Of a stretch of 64,000 nucleotides of DNA, positions 50,660 to 61,632 are shown piece by piece. Under the pieces are notes generated by a model. The model worked only from the letters and a program-made list of their open reading frames with translations, was not told where the DNA came from and searched no databases. The stretch is from Leucobacter insecticola (lineage in GTDB: Bacteria; Actinomycetota; Actinomycetes; Actinomycetales; Microbacteriaceae): the NCBI RefSeq assembly GCF_011382965.1, contig NZ_CP049934.1:2728001-2792000 (forward strand). The letters are read 5' to 3'. Position numbers and translations under genes: made by a program. Each line of letters opens with the position of its first letter. Position 1 is the stretch's first letter.

Positions 50660-51960
50660 GGCTTGGCCGCAAGCATCCGCTCGAGCGCCAGGCGCGAGTC
50701 GCCAGCGACGGCAGCATCGACGCGGATCCGATTCGGCTGCTCCCCCGCGACGAGCGACTCAAGCGTCCACGCGAGGTAGGCCGGGTGGATCCGATACATG
50801 GTTGAGCACGGACAAACCACGGGATCGAGGCAGAAGATGGTCAGCTCGGGGTGCTGATCCTGCAGCCGATTCACGAGGTTAATTTCGGTGCCGACGGCGA
50901 TGATGTCCCCCGGTGAGGCCGCCTCGATTTCTTTGCGAATGTAGTCCGTGGATCCCGCACCGTCGGCGGCCTCCACCACCGCGGCCGGGCACTCGGGATG
51001 CACGATGACGCGCACGCCCGGATAGTCCGCGCGGGCCTTGTCGATCTGCGCAACGGTGAACCGCTTGTGCACCGAGCAGAACCCGTTCCACAGAATCACG
51101 CGGGCATCACGCAACTGCTGGACCGTGTTTCCCCCGAGCGGCAGGTGCGGCCGCCACAGCGGCATCACGTCTTCGCTGTATCCCATCGCCTTCGCCGTGT
51201 TGCGTCCGAGGTGTTGATCCGGGAAGAAGACAACTCTCTGGCCGCGCGCAAACGCCCATTCGAGCACGGTTCGCGCGTTCGAGGAGGTGCACACGATGCC
51301 GCCGTTGCGACCGCAGAAGGCTTTGATCGCCGCCGACGAGTTCATGTAGGTCACGGGGATCACGGGTTGCAGTTCGCCCTCGGCCGCGGGACCCAGCGCT
51401 GCAGTCAGTTCCCGCCAGCAATCCTCGACCTGCTCGATTGTGGCCATATCTGCCATAGAGCAGCCCGCGGCAAGGTTGGGCAGGATCACGGCCTGCTCCG
51501 GGCCGGAGAGGATGTCTGCCGTCTCCGCCATAAAGTGCACGCCACAGAACACGAAGGCTTCTGCTTCGGGGTGCCCCTTTGCGGCCTGCGCGAGCATGAA
51601 GGAATCGCCCACAAAATCCGCGTGCTCGATGATCTCGTCGCGTTGATAAAAGTGGCCGAGGATCGCGACGCGCTCACCAAGCTTGGCTTTAGCGTCGACG
51701 ATCCACTGACGCAGCTCTTCGTCGCTCGCCTCAATGTAGCGCGCGGGCAGCGGCCCCTGGCGCGGTGCGGTGCCCGGGATCTCATCATCGAGTGAGGCTC
51801 CCGGGCCGTAGCCGGGGACGCGGTCGATGGCCCACGGTTCCTTCACTAATCCGGCGTCGCAGCTCGACACCCCGGTCGCACGGAGCGCGATCGGTTTCCC
51901 GCGCTTCATCGCCGCCTCGCGCTCTGCTGCGTCGCGGATGAGTTCGTGCACGCTTGTCAT
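50656..51960 (-). CDS. nadA: Quinolinate synthase
   Basis: The 434-residue iron-sulfur enzyme has ILGHFYQRDEIIEHADFVGDS-type FYQRDEII, FCGVHFMAETADIL, YMNSSAAIKAF, CTSSNARTVLEWAF and a C-terminal CPCSTMYRIHPAYLAW. It condenses iminoaspartate with dihydroxyacetone phosphate to quinolinate and needs a 4Fe-4S cluster. An N-terminal extension of about 80 residues precedes the core. Its ATG overlaps the stop of the regulator gene by one base (TAATG), so the operon is tightly coupled. Confidence 0.95.
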   Translation of the reverse strand: MTSVHELIRDAAEREAAMKRGKPIALRATGVSSCDAGLVKEPWAIDRVPGYGPGASLDDEIPGTAPRQGPLPARYIEASDEELRQWIVDAKAKLGERVAILGHFYQRDEIIEHADFVGDSFMLAQAAKGHPEAEAFVFCGVHFMAETADILSGPEQAVILPNLAAGCSMADMATIEQVEDCWRELTAALGPAAEGELQPVIPVTYMNSSAAIKAFCGRNGGIVCTSSNARTVLEWAFARGQRVVFFPDQHLGRNTAKAMGYSEDVMPLWRPHLPLGGNTVQQLRDARVILWNGFCSVHKRFTVAQIDKARADYPGVRVIVHPECPAAVVEAADGAGSTDYIRKEIEAASPGDIIAVGTEINLVNRLQDQHPELTIFCLDPVVCPCSTMYRIHPAYLAWTLESLVAGEQPNRIRVDAAVAGDSRLALERMLAAKP

Positions 51961-52865
51961 TACCTGCTCCTAGCCACTTGAGTATTTGGAGATCTTGCTT
52001 CGAGTTCGGGATCCACCGCGAACCGGTAGAGTCGCGCCGGGCGGTGCGGGGTGCCGGTTTCATATCGTCCGGTGTCGATGAGCTTGCCCTGGGCAAGTGC
52101 TTGTCGGCGAAAGTTCGCGGGATCCACCGGCGTTCCCCGCACGGCTTCGTGCACCGCACGCAACTGTCCGAGCGTGAATTCGGGTCCGAGGAAGCGGTGG
52201 GCGACGGAGGCATACTCGGTTTTGGCGCGCAACCGTGACAGCGCATGGGCGATAATCTCGGCGTGGTCAAAGGCCAGCTCGGGGAGCTCGTCAGCCGAGA
52301 ACCAGGCGACATTTGTGTCGCTGTCGTCGCCCGTATCTGCGCTGTTCGGGTCGGCGGCATCCCTTGCGGCTTCGGGCGCGGGGATCGGATCATCCCAGCG
52401 CCGCGGTTCGGGCACCGGGAGACCACGCTGCGAGTGCCCTCCCTCCGAGGAGATGGGCTCCGGTTCTCCCAGATCGCAGGCGTCGAGTTCGTGTTCGCCG
52501 TAGAGCGCCCAGTAGGCGATGGTCACGAGCCGCTGCGCATCGGCGGATCGCTCAACACTTCCAAAGGAGTAAAGCTGTTCGAGTGTGCCCGGGGTGCATC
52601 GCACGGCGGCGCGCAACACCCTGAGCGCCGTGTCGCCAAGTGTTTCGTTCCACTCCGTTGGCCCTCCGGGGAGCGCCCATAGCCCGAGAAACGGCGCGCG
52701 GGTGCGTCGCACCAACGGCACCCAAATTGTGGTCTCGCCAGCCGCAAGCCCGCCACTTCCTGTCGTGGCATTCCGGGGAGGACGCAGCGCGAAGGCCACA
52801 ACTGACACCGCGACAGCGGGCGGCAGATAGCGCCGTTCGCTCGCGCTTACCCCTGCGTACCGCAC
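51960..52865 (-). CDS. nrtR: NrtR-type regulator: Nudix-like sensor plus winged helix
   Basis: The 301-residue protein has an N-terminal Nudix fold (about 15-220) and a C-terminal winged helix (TLGQLRAVHEAVRGTPVDPANFRRQALAQGKLIDTG). In the Nudix box the REUxEE core reads RVLRAA (82-87), so the metal-binding glutamates are gone, as expected for a sensor rather than a hydrolase. A Pro/Asp/Ser-rich insert (about 135-190) interrupts the domain. NrtR regulators bind ADP-ribose or NAD and repress NAD genes. It is the first gene of the nad operon, with a palindrome just upstream of its GTG start. Confidence 0.9.
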   Translation of the reverse strand: MRYAGVSASERRYLPPAVAVSVVAFALRPPRNATTGSGGLAAGETTIWVPLVRRTRAPFLGLWALPGGPTEWNETLGDTALRVLRAAVRCTPGTLEQLYSFGSVERSADAQRLVTIAYWALYGEHELDACDLGEPEPISSEGGHSQRGLPVPEPRRWDDPIPAPEAARDAADPNSADTGDDSDTNVAWFSADELPELAFDHAEIIAHALSRLRAKTEYASVAHRFLGPEFTLGQLRAVHEAVRGTPVDPANFRRQALAQGKLIDTGRYETGTPHRPARLYRFAVDPELEARSPNTQVARSR

Positions 52866-52882
52866 TCGTGCCCCTCAGGTTA

Positions 52883-52905
52883 CTTTTGGTCAGGTTGACC
52901 AAAAG
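52883..52905. promoter_or_regulatory. Perfect palindromic operator of the nad operon
   Basis: CTTTTGGTCA, GGT, TGACCAAAAG: two 10-bp arms match perfectly around a 3-bp centre, 17 bp upstream of the nrtR GTG. Its size and placement suit autorepression by an NrtR dimer, and it could also affect the divergent cold-shock promoter. Confidence 0.75.
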
Positions 52906-53149
52906 CCAGTGTAACCCCGTTTGGCGAAAAGGCAAAGCTGCCGTTAGGACACAAGAAGGTCACGATACAAGCACAAATCAGACTCTTAAGGTAGGCTCAG
53001 GCCGTAAGACCAGTAATGCCGAACGTTGGGGAAATCTCAAGCACGTTTTATTTGCCGCCTTGCGCAGCACGCTACCAGTCTCCACGTCGGCACCGTCGCC
53101 GTGGTAACAAAAGATCGCACCTGCGATCTGCAACACGAAGGAAATACAC

Positions 53150-53353
53150 ATGGCTCAGGGAACTGTTAAGTGGTTCAACTCCGAAAAAGGCTTCGGCTTC
53201 ATCGCTCCTGACGACGGCTCCGCCGACGTCTTCGCGCACTTCAGCGCGATCCAGGGCAACGGCCGCCGCGACCTGTTCGAAGAGCAGCGCGTAGAATTTG
53301 ATGTCGAGCAGGGCCAGAAGGGCCTGCAGGCGACCAACATCGTCGCGCTCTAA
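53150..53353 (+). CDS. Cold-shock protein, CspA family
   Basis: The 67-residue single cold-shock domain has KGFGFI (RNP1, about 13-18) and DVFAHF (RNP2, about 26-31). It binds single-stranded RNA and DNA and melts RNA structure. GAAGGAAA precedes the ATG. The untranslated stretch before it (from about 52990) is long, as often seen for csp mRNAs, and a GC-rich hairpin terminator follows. Many members are expressed at all temperatures. Confidence 0.95.
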   Translation: MAQGTVKWFNSEKGFGFIAPDDGSADVFAHFSAIQGNGRRDLFEEQRVEFDVEQGQKGLQATNIVAL

Positions 53354-53367
53354 AGCGACTAGATGTG

Positions 53368-53401
53368 CGGAGGGGGTGGGGCTTCGGCCCCACCCCCTCC
53401 G
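53368..53401 (+). terminator. Terminator of the cold-shock gene
   Basis: A perfect 15-bp GC stem (CGGAGGGGGTGGGGC and its complement) closes around a TTCG tetraloop 14 bp after the stop codon. The U-run after it is short, which is common in high-GC bacteria. Confidence 0.9.
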
Positions 53402-53527
53402 TGCGTTTGCGGGGCTCGCTCCCCACCACCAACATCACCGAGCCGCCATCACCACGTCCATCCGCCACCGAATCTGCGCGAAACAGATGGCATCTCGTCG
53501 AGAACATATGGTCTCGGCGCCGAGGCC

Positions 53528-54247
53528 CTAGCGCGCCCAGCGGTACTCGATCTCGGGCCGCCCAGGTGTGCCGTAGCGCGATTCCCTGAGCACCTGTCTG
53601 GTGCTCGTGAGGTATTCAAGATACCGGCGGGCCGTGATCCGCGAGATCGGCAGCACCTCCGTCAGCTCCGCGGCCGACACCGCCGCCCCGCTCTGCCGCA
53701 GATACTCCACCACCCGCTGCAGCGTTGCAGCCGACAACCCCTTCGGTAGCGAGGCCCGCTCGTTTCCCCGCAGCGCCGACAGTGCGGCGTCGATGTCCTC
53801 CTGGGCAACACGCCGTTGCGGCTTGGATCCAGATCCAACGGCAGCTGCAGGCGACTCCGTCACCGTTTGCCGATAGCGCAGCAGCTTTTCCGCGAACATG
53901 TCGAAGGTAAACGGCTTCAAGAGATACTGCGTCACACCAAACGCGATGGCGGCCCTGACCGTCTCGAGCTCCCGCGCGGCGGTGACGGCAATGATGTCGA
54001 CCTTGATCGGCACCGCACGAATGCGCCGCGCAACCTCGATGCCACTCATATCCGGGAGGTGCATGTCGAGCAGGACCGCATCAATCGCACCGTGTGATCG
54101 ACTCGTCAGCATCTGCAGCGCTGCAGCACCGGTGACCGCGGTCCCCGCGACCTCAAAGCCGTCCATCCGGGAGAGGAACCCGGCATGGGCCTCGGCCGTC
54201 AACGGCTCGTCCTCAACGATCAGCACGCGTATCGGCCGAGTCATCAC
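53528..54247 (-). CDS. Response regulator, CitB/DctR type
   Basis: The 239-residue protein has a receiver domain (E12/D13, phospho-acceptor D61 in VLLDMHLPDMSGIEV, and a conserved lysine in LLKPF). A linker follows, then a C-terminal helix-turn-helix of the CitB/DcuR class (GLSAATLQRVVEYLR, AELTEVLPISRITARRYLEYL). It is the partner of the sensor kinase gene it overlaps by 4 bp. The pair lies divergent from dctA, the likely target. Confidence 0.92.
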   Translation of the reverse strand: MMTRPIRVLIVEDEPLTAEAHAGFLSRMDGFEVAGTAVTGAAALQMLTSRSHGAIDAVLLDMHLPDMSGIEVARRIRAVPIKVDIIAVTAARELETVRAAIAFGVTQYLLKPFTFDMFAEKLLRYRQTVTESPAAAVGSGSKPQRRVAQEDIDAALSALRGNERASLPKGLSAATLQRVVEYLRQSGAAVSAAELTEVLPISRITARRYLEYLTSTRQVLRESRYGTPGRPEIEYRWAR

Positions 54248-55854
54248 TCCTCCTCCTGCATTGGGAGCACCACCGTGCAGCGGGTCCCCTGACCGCGGGA
54301 CGCACCGTCTTCAAAGTGCAGCGTACCGCGAGCACGTCGCACCGCCTGCGCCACCAGCGCGAGACCGATCCCCCGCCCAAAGCTGTCGCTCCGTTTGCTC
54401 GTGTACCCGCGCCGCAGGATCTCCTCCGAAGAGGCGCCTCCAAGCCCCGCGCCCCCGTCGCTGACAACGCACACCACTTGCTCGGTCGACGCGATCAGCT
54501 CTACCTCAACCCAGCGGTCATCCGGAGACTCCTGTTCAGCAGCCGCGTCCATCGCATTATCGATGAGGTTGCCGAGGATCGTGACGGCGTCGTGAGGATC
54601 GAGCGCGCCAGCGCGGATCCTGCCCTCACTCACCACACTGAACTCGAGGTCGCGCTCCTCGGCCTGCGCGGATTTCCCGAGCAACAGCGCAGAGATCGCA
54701 GGCTCCTCGACGGCGTCAAGCAGCTGATCCGCGAGCACTTCACCCCGGCGCAGGTCCGACGCAGCAAACCGCACAGCTTCCTCGCCCCGCCCGAGTTCAA
54801 CTAGCGTCACCATCGTGTGCAGCTTATTCGCGTGTTCGTGAGTCTGCGCGCGGAGTGCATCGGCCATCGTGTGGACCGTATCAAGTTCGGTGCTGAGCTG
54901 CAGCAGTTCCGTACGATCACGCAATACCACGACGGTGCCCAGCGCGGCTCCGATCCCGCGCTCGGGTCGCACCTCGCGGCGACTCACGAGCAGGATCCGA
55001 TCCCCCACCGACACGACCTCGTTGTCGACAACGTCGCCGCCAGCAAGCACATTGATGAGGTCCTCCGGGATCTGCGTCCGGGCGTCACCAGCGGCCGAGG
55101 TCGCGGCAGGTTCGGCGCTCAATCCGAGCAGTTCCCGCGCACGATCATTGTGCAGCACCAGTTTGCCGTCGCGCCCCAGCAGCAGCATGCCATCGTCAAC
55201 GGTGTGCAGCACCGCATCGTAGAGCGCGTACATCTGCGCGATCTCCTCCGGCCCCTGCCCCAGCGTCACCCGGTTGAGATACCTCCGCAGCCCCAGCGCG
55301 ACAAATGCCCCGCCGACGAGCAGAATGCTTGAGATCGCAAGAATCAGCGGGATCCGCGTCACGAGCAGCGAGTTGTTGCGCGCCACGGTGACCCCGGTTG
55401 ACACCAGGGCAATCACCTTTCCATCGGCATCGCGCACCGGAGCAATGCCCCGGATCGTTGGGCCGAGCGGCCCGTCACGCATCTGATTGACGGCATGCCC
55501 CGCAAGCGCCTCGGCAATTGGGCCGGCAAAGGTGCCGCCGATCTCAGACAGATAGCGGTGCGTGTATCTCGTCCCTTCGGTGTCCATGATCGTCACATAG
55601 TCGACCGCGGCAAACTCCATGACCGATTGCGCGAAGGGCTGCAGCAGGGCGGTCGGATCCGGCGACTGCACCGACTCGATCACGAATGGATCGACGGCGA
55701 GCGCGGCCGACAGTGAGAGCATTCGGTCTTGGGCTTCACGCTCAGCCTGGTTCTTCGCGTCAAGAGTCAGCGCGACCGCAAGCGCACTCACCGCGACGAG
55801 CACGAGACACAGCTGGCCCACGAAAAGCCGCGTCGCGATGCTCCAATTCTTCAC
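54244..55854 (-). CDS. Sensor histidine kinase, CitA/DcuS type
   Basis: The 536-residue membrane kinase has a first helix (about 7-29) and an extracytoplasmic PAS-like sensor (about 35-165) with DYVTIMDTEGTRYTH, as in citrate/fumarate sensors. A second helix (about 170-195), a cytoplasmic PAS (DGMLLLGRDGKLVLHNDRA) and the kinase core follow. The phospho-acceptor region reads HEHANKLHTMVTLVELG and the ATPase has DNAMDAA and GRGIGLALV. It probably senses a C4-dicarboxylate or citrate. The GTG at 55854 is chosen from the family N-terminus. Confidence 0.9.
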   Translation of the reverse strand: MKNWSIATRLFVGQLCLVLVAVSALAVALTLDAKNQAEREAQDRMLSLSAALAVDPFVIESVQSPDPTALLQPFAQSVMEFAAVDYVTIMDTEGTRYTHRYLSEIGGTFAGPIAEALAGHAVNQMRDGPLGPTIRGIAPVRDADGKVIALVSTGVTVARNNSLLVTRIPLILAISSILLVGGAFVALGLRRYLNRVTLGQGPEEIAQMYALYDAVLHTVDDGMLLLGRDGKLVLHNDRARELLGLSAEPAATSAAGDARTQIPEDLINVLAGGDVVDNEVVSVGDRILLVSRREVRPERGIGAALGTVVVLRDRTELLQLSTELDTVHTMADALRAQTHEHANKLHTMVTLVELGRGEEAVRFAASDLRRGEVLADQLLDAVEEPAISALLLGKSAQAEERDLEFSVVSEGRIRAGALDPHDAVTILGNLIDNAMDAAAEQESPDDRWVEVELIASTEQVVCVVSDGGAGLGGASSEEILRRGYTSKRSDSFGRGIGLALVAQAVRRARGTLHFEDGASRGQGTRCTVVLPMQEEE

Positions 55855-55984
55855 CGCCCTATTCTCGCATCGCGCGGAGTCGATGCGGCACCGGCCGTGA
55901 ACAGTATGAACACAACACCTGTCGCGGGTCGGCACTACCGCAGAATGACACAAGCAGAATAGCCATTCCCACAAAGGAGTCGTC

Positions 55985-57469
55985 GTGGCCAACGTCACCG
56001 TCATCAAGCCCGCAGGTGCTTCACCGAAGCGCCGCGGCATCGACAAATCGCACTATCTGTACATCGCCGTGATCGTCGCCGTTGTCGGGGGCGCGGTTCT
56101 CGGCCTCGCGGCTCCCGAGTTCGCGAAACAGCTGAAGCCCCTCGGCGATGCCTTCGTCGCCCTCATCAAGATGATGATCGCGCCCGTGATCTTCTGCACG
56201 ATCGCCCTCGGTGTGGGTTCCGTCGCCAAAGCCGCCACAATCGGCAAGGTTGGCGGCCTCGCCCTCGGCTACTTCGTCGTGATGTCGACCTTCGCGCTCG
56301 CGATCGGCCTGTTCGTGGGAAACCTGATCCACCCCGGCAACGGACTTGACCTGAGCAACATGCACTATGACGCGCCGGCCGCGCCCGCCGAGGGCGGCAA
56401 CACGTCATTTCTGATGGGGATCATTCCCACCTCGCTACTCTCGTCACTGACCGCCGGGAACATCCTGCAGACCCTGTTCGTCGCGCTACTGACGGGCTTC
56501 GCTCTGCAGCGAATGGGCGAGAAGGGTCAGCCGATCCTGACCGCGATCGGACAGATCCAGACGCTCGTGTTCCGTCTGCTGACGATGATCATGTGGGTCG
56601 CACCGGTGGGTGCGTTTGGCGCGATCGCCGCGGTGGTCGGTTCGACCGGCTTCCAGGCCATCGTGAGCATGGCGACTCTGATGATTGCGTTCTACATCAC
56701 GTGCGCGCTGTTCATTGTGGTGGTGCTCGGATCGCTGCTGTGGGCTGTGGCGCGCGTGAGCATTTTCCGCCTGATGAAGTACCTGGCCCGCGAGTACCTG
56801 CTGATCTTCTCGACCTCGTCATCCGAACCAGCACTGCCGCGCCTGATCGCCAAAATGGAACACCTCGGCGTCTCCCGGCCCGTCGTCGGGGTGACCGTGC
56901 CCACGGGCTATTCCTTCAACCTCGACGGCACCGCGATCTATCTGACCATGGCGGCCCTGTTTGTGGCGACCGCGATGGGGAAGCCGCTGATGCTCGGCGA
57001 ACAGATCTCGCTGCTCGTGTTCATGATCATTGCGTCGAAGGGCGCCGCGGGTGTGACGGGGGCCGGGATCGCGACCCTCGCGGGCGGGCTGCAGTCGCAC
57101 CGTCCGGATCTCGTCGACGGGGTCGGGCTGATCGTTGGTATCGATCGCTTCATGTCTGAAGCGCGTGCGCTGACCAACTTCACCGGCAACGCGGTCGCGA
57201 CCGTGCTCGTGGGCACCTGGACGCGGGAAATCAACAAGAGCAAGGTCACTGACGTGCTGTCGGGTCGGGATCCCTTCATCGAGTCGATGATGGCGGCGAA
57301 TTCGGAATCGGATCCCGCGCCCGCAGATCCCGCGCCCGCAGATCCCACGCCCGCAGATCCCGCAGCCGTGGATCCCGCAGCCCCTTCAGCCCCCGCCACC
57401 CCCGCGGATCCCACGCCTTCCGCGGATCCCACCACCCCTCGCGAGCTCGACACCGCAACCACCCGATAA
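55985..57469 (+). CDS. dctA: C4-dicarboxylate/proton (or sodium) symporter
   Basis: The 494-residue protein of the dicarboxylate/amino-acid:cation symporter family has IKMMIAPVIFCTIALGVGSV and TSSSEPALPRLI (the serine-rich re-entrant hairpin). GYSFNLDGTAIYLTMA and GIDRFMSEARALTNFTGNAVATV complete the substrate site. It takes up succinate, fumarate or malate. AAAGGAG precedes a GTG start. Unusually, the C-terminus (about 440-485) is a Pro/Ala/Asp tail of DPAPA-type repeats, encoded by 15-bp DNA repeats. Confidence 0.93.
   Translation: MANVTVIKPAGASPKRRGIDKSHYLYIAVIVAVVGGAVLGLAAPEFAKQLKPLGDAFVALIKMMIAPVIFCTIALGVGSVAKAATIGKVGGLALGYFVVMSTFALAIGLFVGNLIHPGNGLDLSNMHYDAPAAPAEGGNTSFLMGIIPTSLLSSLTAGNILQTLFVALLTGFALQRMGEKGQPILTAIGQIQTLVFRLLTMIMWVAPVGAFGAIAAVVGSTGFQAIVSMATLMIAFYITCALFIVVVLGSLLWAVARVSIFRLMKYLAREYLLIFSTSSSEPALPRLIAKMEHLGVSRPVVGVTVPTGYSFNLDGTAIYLTMAALFVATAMGKPLMLGEQISLLVFMIIASKGAAGVTGAGIATLAGGLQSHRPDLVDGVGLIVGIDRFMSEARALTNFTGNAVATVLVGTWTREINKSKVTDVLSGRDPFIESMMAANSESDPAPADPAPADPTPADPAAVDPAAPSAPATPADPTPSADPTTPRELDTATTR
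57311..57383 (+). repeat. 15-bp tandem repeat inside the dctA 3' end
   Basis: GATCCCGCGCCCGCA is repeated head to tail about 4.5 times with growing divergence. The first two copies are identical and the third has one change. It encodes the DPAPA-like tail of DctA. Confidence 0.85.
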
Positions 57470-57483
57470 CCCCTCGGTCCCGT

Positions 57484-57533
57484 GTGTGCGCGAGTTGTTC
57501 TTACGCGCACCCATAACAACAATCTGCGCACAC
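57484..57533. terminator. Imperfect hairpin after dctA
   Basis: Arm 57484-57505 pairs with arm 57512-57533 at about 17 of 22 positions around a 6-nt loop. The outermost GTGTGCGC matches exactly. It starts 15 bp after the dctA stop, so termination is a reasonable role. No T-run follows. Confidence 0.45.
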
Positions 57534-57660
57534 GCTAGGGAGGGTACGGGCCTGCGGAGATAGGGACGCAAGGGTGCAGGGAATACGGGTGCGACCTTGG
57601 GGATGCAGGGGCGCAGGACGAAGCGCGCAGGACGAGGAGCGCAGGACGCAGGACCTCAGG

Positions 57661-57740
57661 AGCTTAGGAGCTTAGGAGCTTAGGAGCTTAGGAGCTTAGG
57701 AGCTTAGGAGCTTAGGAGCGCAGGAGCGCAGGAGCGCAGG
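57661..57740 (+). repeat. 8-bp minisatellite AGCTTAGG x7 followed by AGCGCAGG x3
   Basis: Seven exact tandem copies of AGCTTAGG (57661-57716) are followed by three copies of the variant AGCGCAGG (57717-57740). Degenerate relatives of the second unit lie on both sides. Such arrays expand and contract by slippage. Confidence 0.95.
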
Positions 57741-57839
57741 ACGAGGAACGCAGAACTCACGGACGCAGGGACGCAGGGCGCGGGCCAGATTTGTACACTC
57801 GCCACAGAGCGCTCGACGGGTGACCCGGTTGCCGGATAG

Positions 57840-59921
<2,082 letters not shown>

Positions 59922-59974
59922 CCTGAAGCCCTGCGCCGCGGGCCATCAACCCTTTTCCTCGGGTAGCATGAAAA

Positions 59975-61593
59975 ATGATCCGGATACTGCGGGGCACCGT
60001 CGCCATCTGCGGCCTTTCACTGCTTGTGGTGATGCTCGGATCCGCCGCGCCTCCACCCCGAGCCACGCCGTAACAACCGGCGGCTGGGCGACGTGGCAGC
60101 CGCTCACCGGCAGCGCGGGCCGCTGGACCACGTCAATGCAGTTGCCGGCGAGCGGCTTTCCCGCCGCGACCGTGCGCTCGGACTCCCGAGCGGGCCAAAT
60201 GGGTGTTGAGTCGGGCGCATCGACGTGGCTGAGCGGCGCGACGCCACCGGGTGCCATCTTCGGATCGAGCAGGGACAACAGTTACATTCTGCTGCGCCCC
60301 AAGGCAGAAAACGCCACATCACCCTCAACGACGACCTACACCTTCGAACGCCCCACTCCCCCGGCGGCTGGGCATTCGTGCTCGGCGACATTGATGCGGA
60401 TCGCGCCGTCGTCTCCGCGCGCGGCGACCAGGGCCAGGCGGTGGCCCCCAGCGACCTCGGCTGACAAGGCGGGTTCAACTACTGTGCGGCCGCACTCGGT
60501 CCGGGGTGCCCGGGCACCGCAGGCAACGCCGCGGTGTGGAACCCGGCGACCGGAGAGGTTACGGGGAATTCCGGCGGGCTCGACTCCTCGGGTGCATCGG
60601 GTTGGTTCAGGCCGAGCGTGCCCCTCACAAGCCTCACCATCACCTTCTTCCGAGAGGGCGGTCTGCCCGCGTATCAGACCTGGTTTGCCTCGCTCGGCCG
60701 GGATATTTCGGGGATCGTTCAACTGGTAGACGCCGCAGGTCTCCCTAGGGGCGTGCCGATCCCGGGGCAACGCTCACCCTGTTCGGAGCCGACGGCACCC
60801 CTCTCGCCACTGCAATCTCGGGAGCGAGCGGCGAATATGCCTTTCTCGGATACACCGCGGCGGGAGGGTACCGGGTGGAGCTCACGAGCGTCCCCGATGC
60901 TGGCTACCCCAATGGGCTCCTCCCCTACGGAAGCTCCTCGGTCAGCAATATCGACATCGGAGCGGCCGACGCGAACGGCGTGGATCTGCGGGTGCGCGAG
61001 GTGCTACCGGTGTCCGTCAGCGGTACCGTTGCCACGAGCTCCGGGCTTCCAGTTGCGGGTGCGACGGTTACCCTCACGGGGCCGGGCGGCCCGTTCACCG
61101 TGACGACCGCATCGAACGGCAGCTACACGCTCGACGGAACCATCGGGGGCAGCGTCAGCGATAGTAGCGGGGCGGCGATCCCGGGCGTCGATATCAACAT
61201 CACGGGACCGCAGATCGCTCCTACTCCCCGAGCAGCACCGTCGTCACCAACGCTGATGGCAAGTATCAGCTCAGCGATCTGCCACCGGGAGAGTATGTGG
61301 TCGGCATTACCACCCCGGGTGGCTTGGCGGCTGAAATACCCGAACGGCACGTTACTCTCACGGCAGACGGCGAATACTTCGAGGGCGAAGATTTTGTTTT
61401 GAGACCGGTGGCTCCCTTGCCACCGGTGAGCCGCCCCGCCCCGCCGAGCCACCCGACAACGCTCCCGGCAACCGGGGACGGGGAGGTCAGCAGCCTCGCG
61501 GTGTTGGCGCTGCTGCTGACAGCGATGGGGGCGCTCAGCCTCACGGCGAGGAGAAGGCATCCACCAAATGCCGCCTTGGCGTCATTCCATTAG
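59975..61593 (+). pseudogene. LPXTG-anchored surface protein with carboxypeptidase-like/SdrB-like repeats, multiply broken
   Basis: A signal peptide frame (ATG 59975; IRILRGTVAICGLSLLVVMLGSAA) is followed, in shifting frames, by an adhesin-like region (TTGGWATWQPLTGSAGRW…), GGWAFVLGDIDADRAVV, FNYCAAALGPGCPGTAGN, then Cna-B/carboxypeptidase-regulatory-like units (PGATLTLFGADGTPL, VAGATVTLTGPGG, NADGKYQLSDLPPGEYVV). The C-terminal sorting signal is LPATG, a helix and RRR. One-base losses lie near 60043-60052, in 60358-60362 and 60764-60767, and near 61214-61224; an in-frame TGA stands at 60462-60464. It was, or with corrected sequence is, a sortase substrate. Confidence 0.75.
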
Positions 61594-61632
61594 GAGGTTT
61601 GGCGCTAAGCCCCGGCTTCGGGGAGTGCTCCC

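Noticed and set aside
56593..57159. Open frame of 188 codons inside dctA
   Set aside because: It is a shifted reading of the dctA gene: Arg/Gly/Asp-rich with no family features.
61610..61623. Short CCCCG-GCTT-CGGGG hairpin between the surface protein and TetR genes
   Set aside because: A five-bp stem is too short for confident termination, though its convergent position is suitable.
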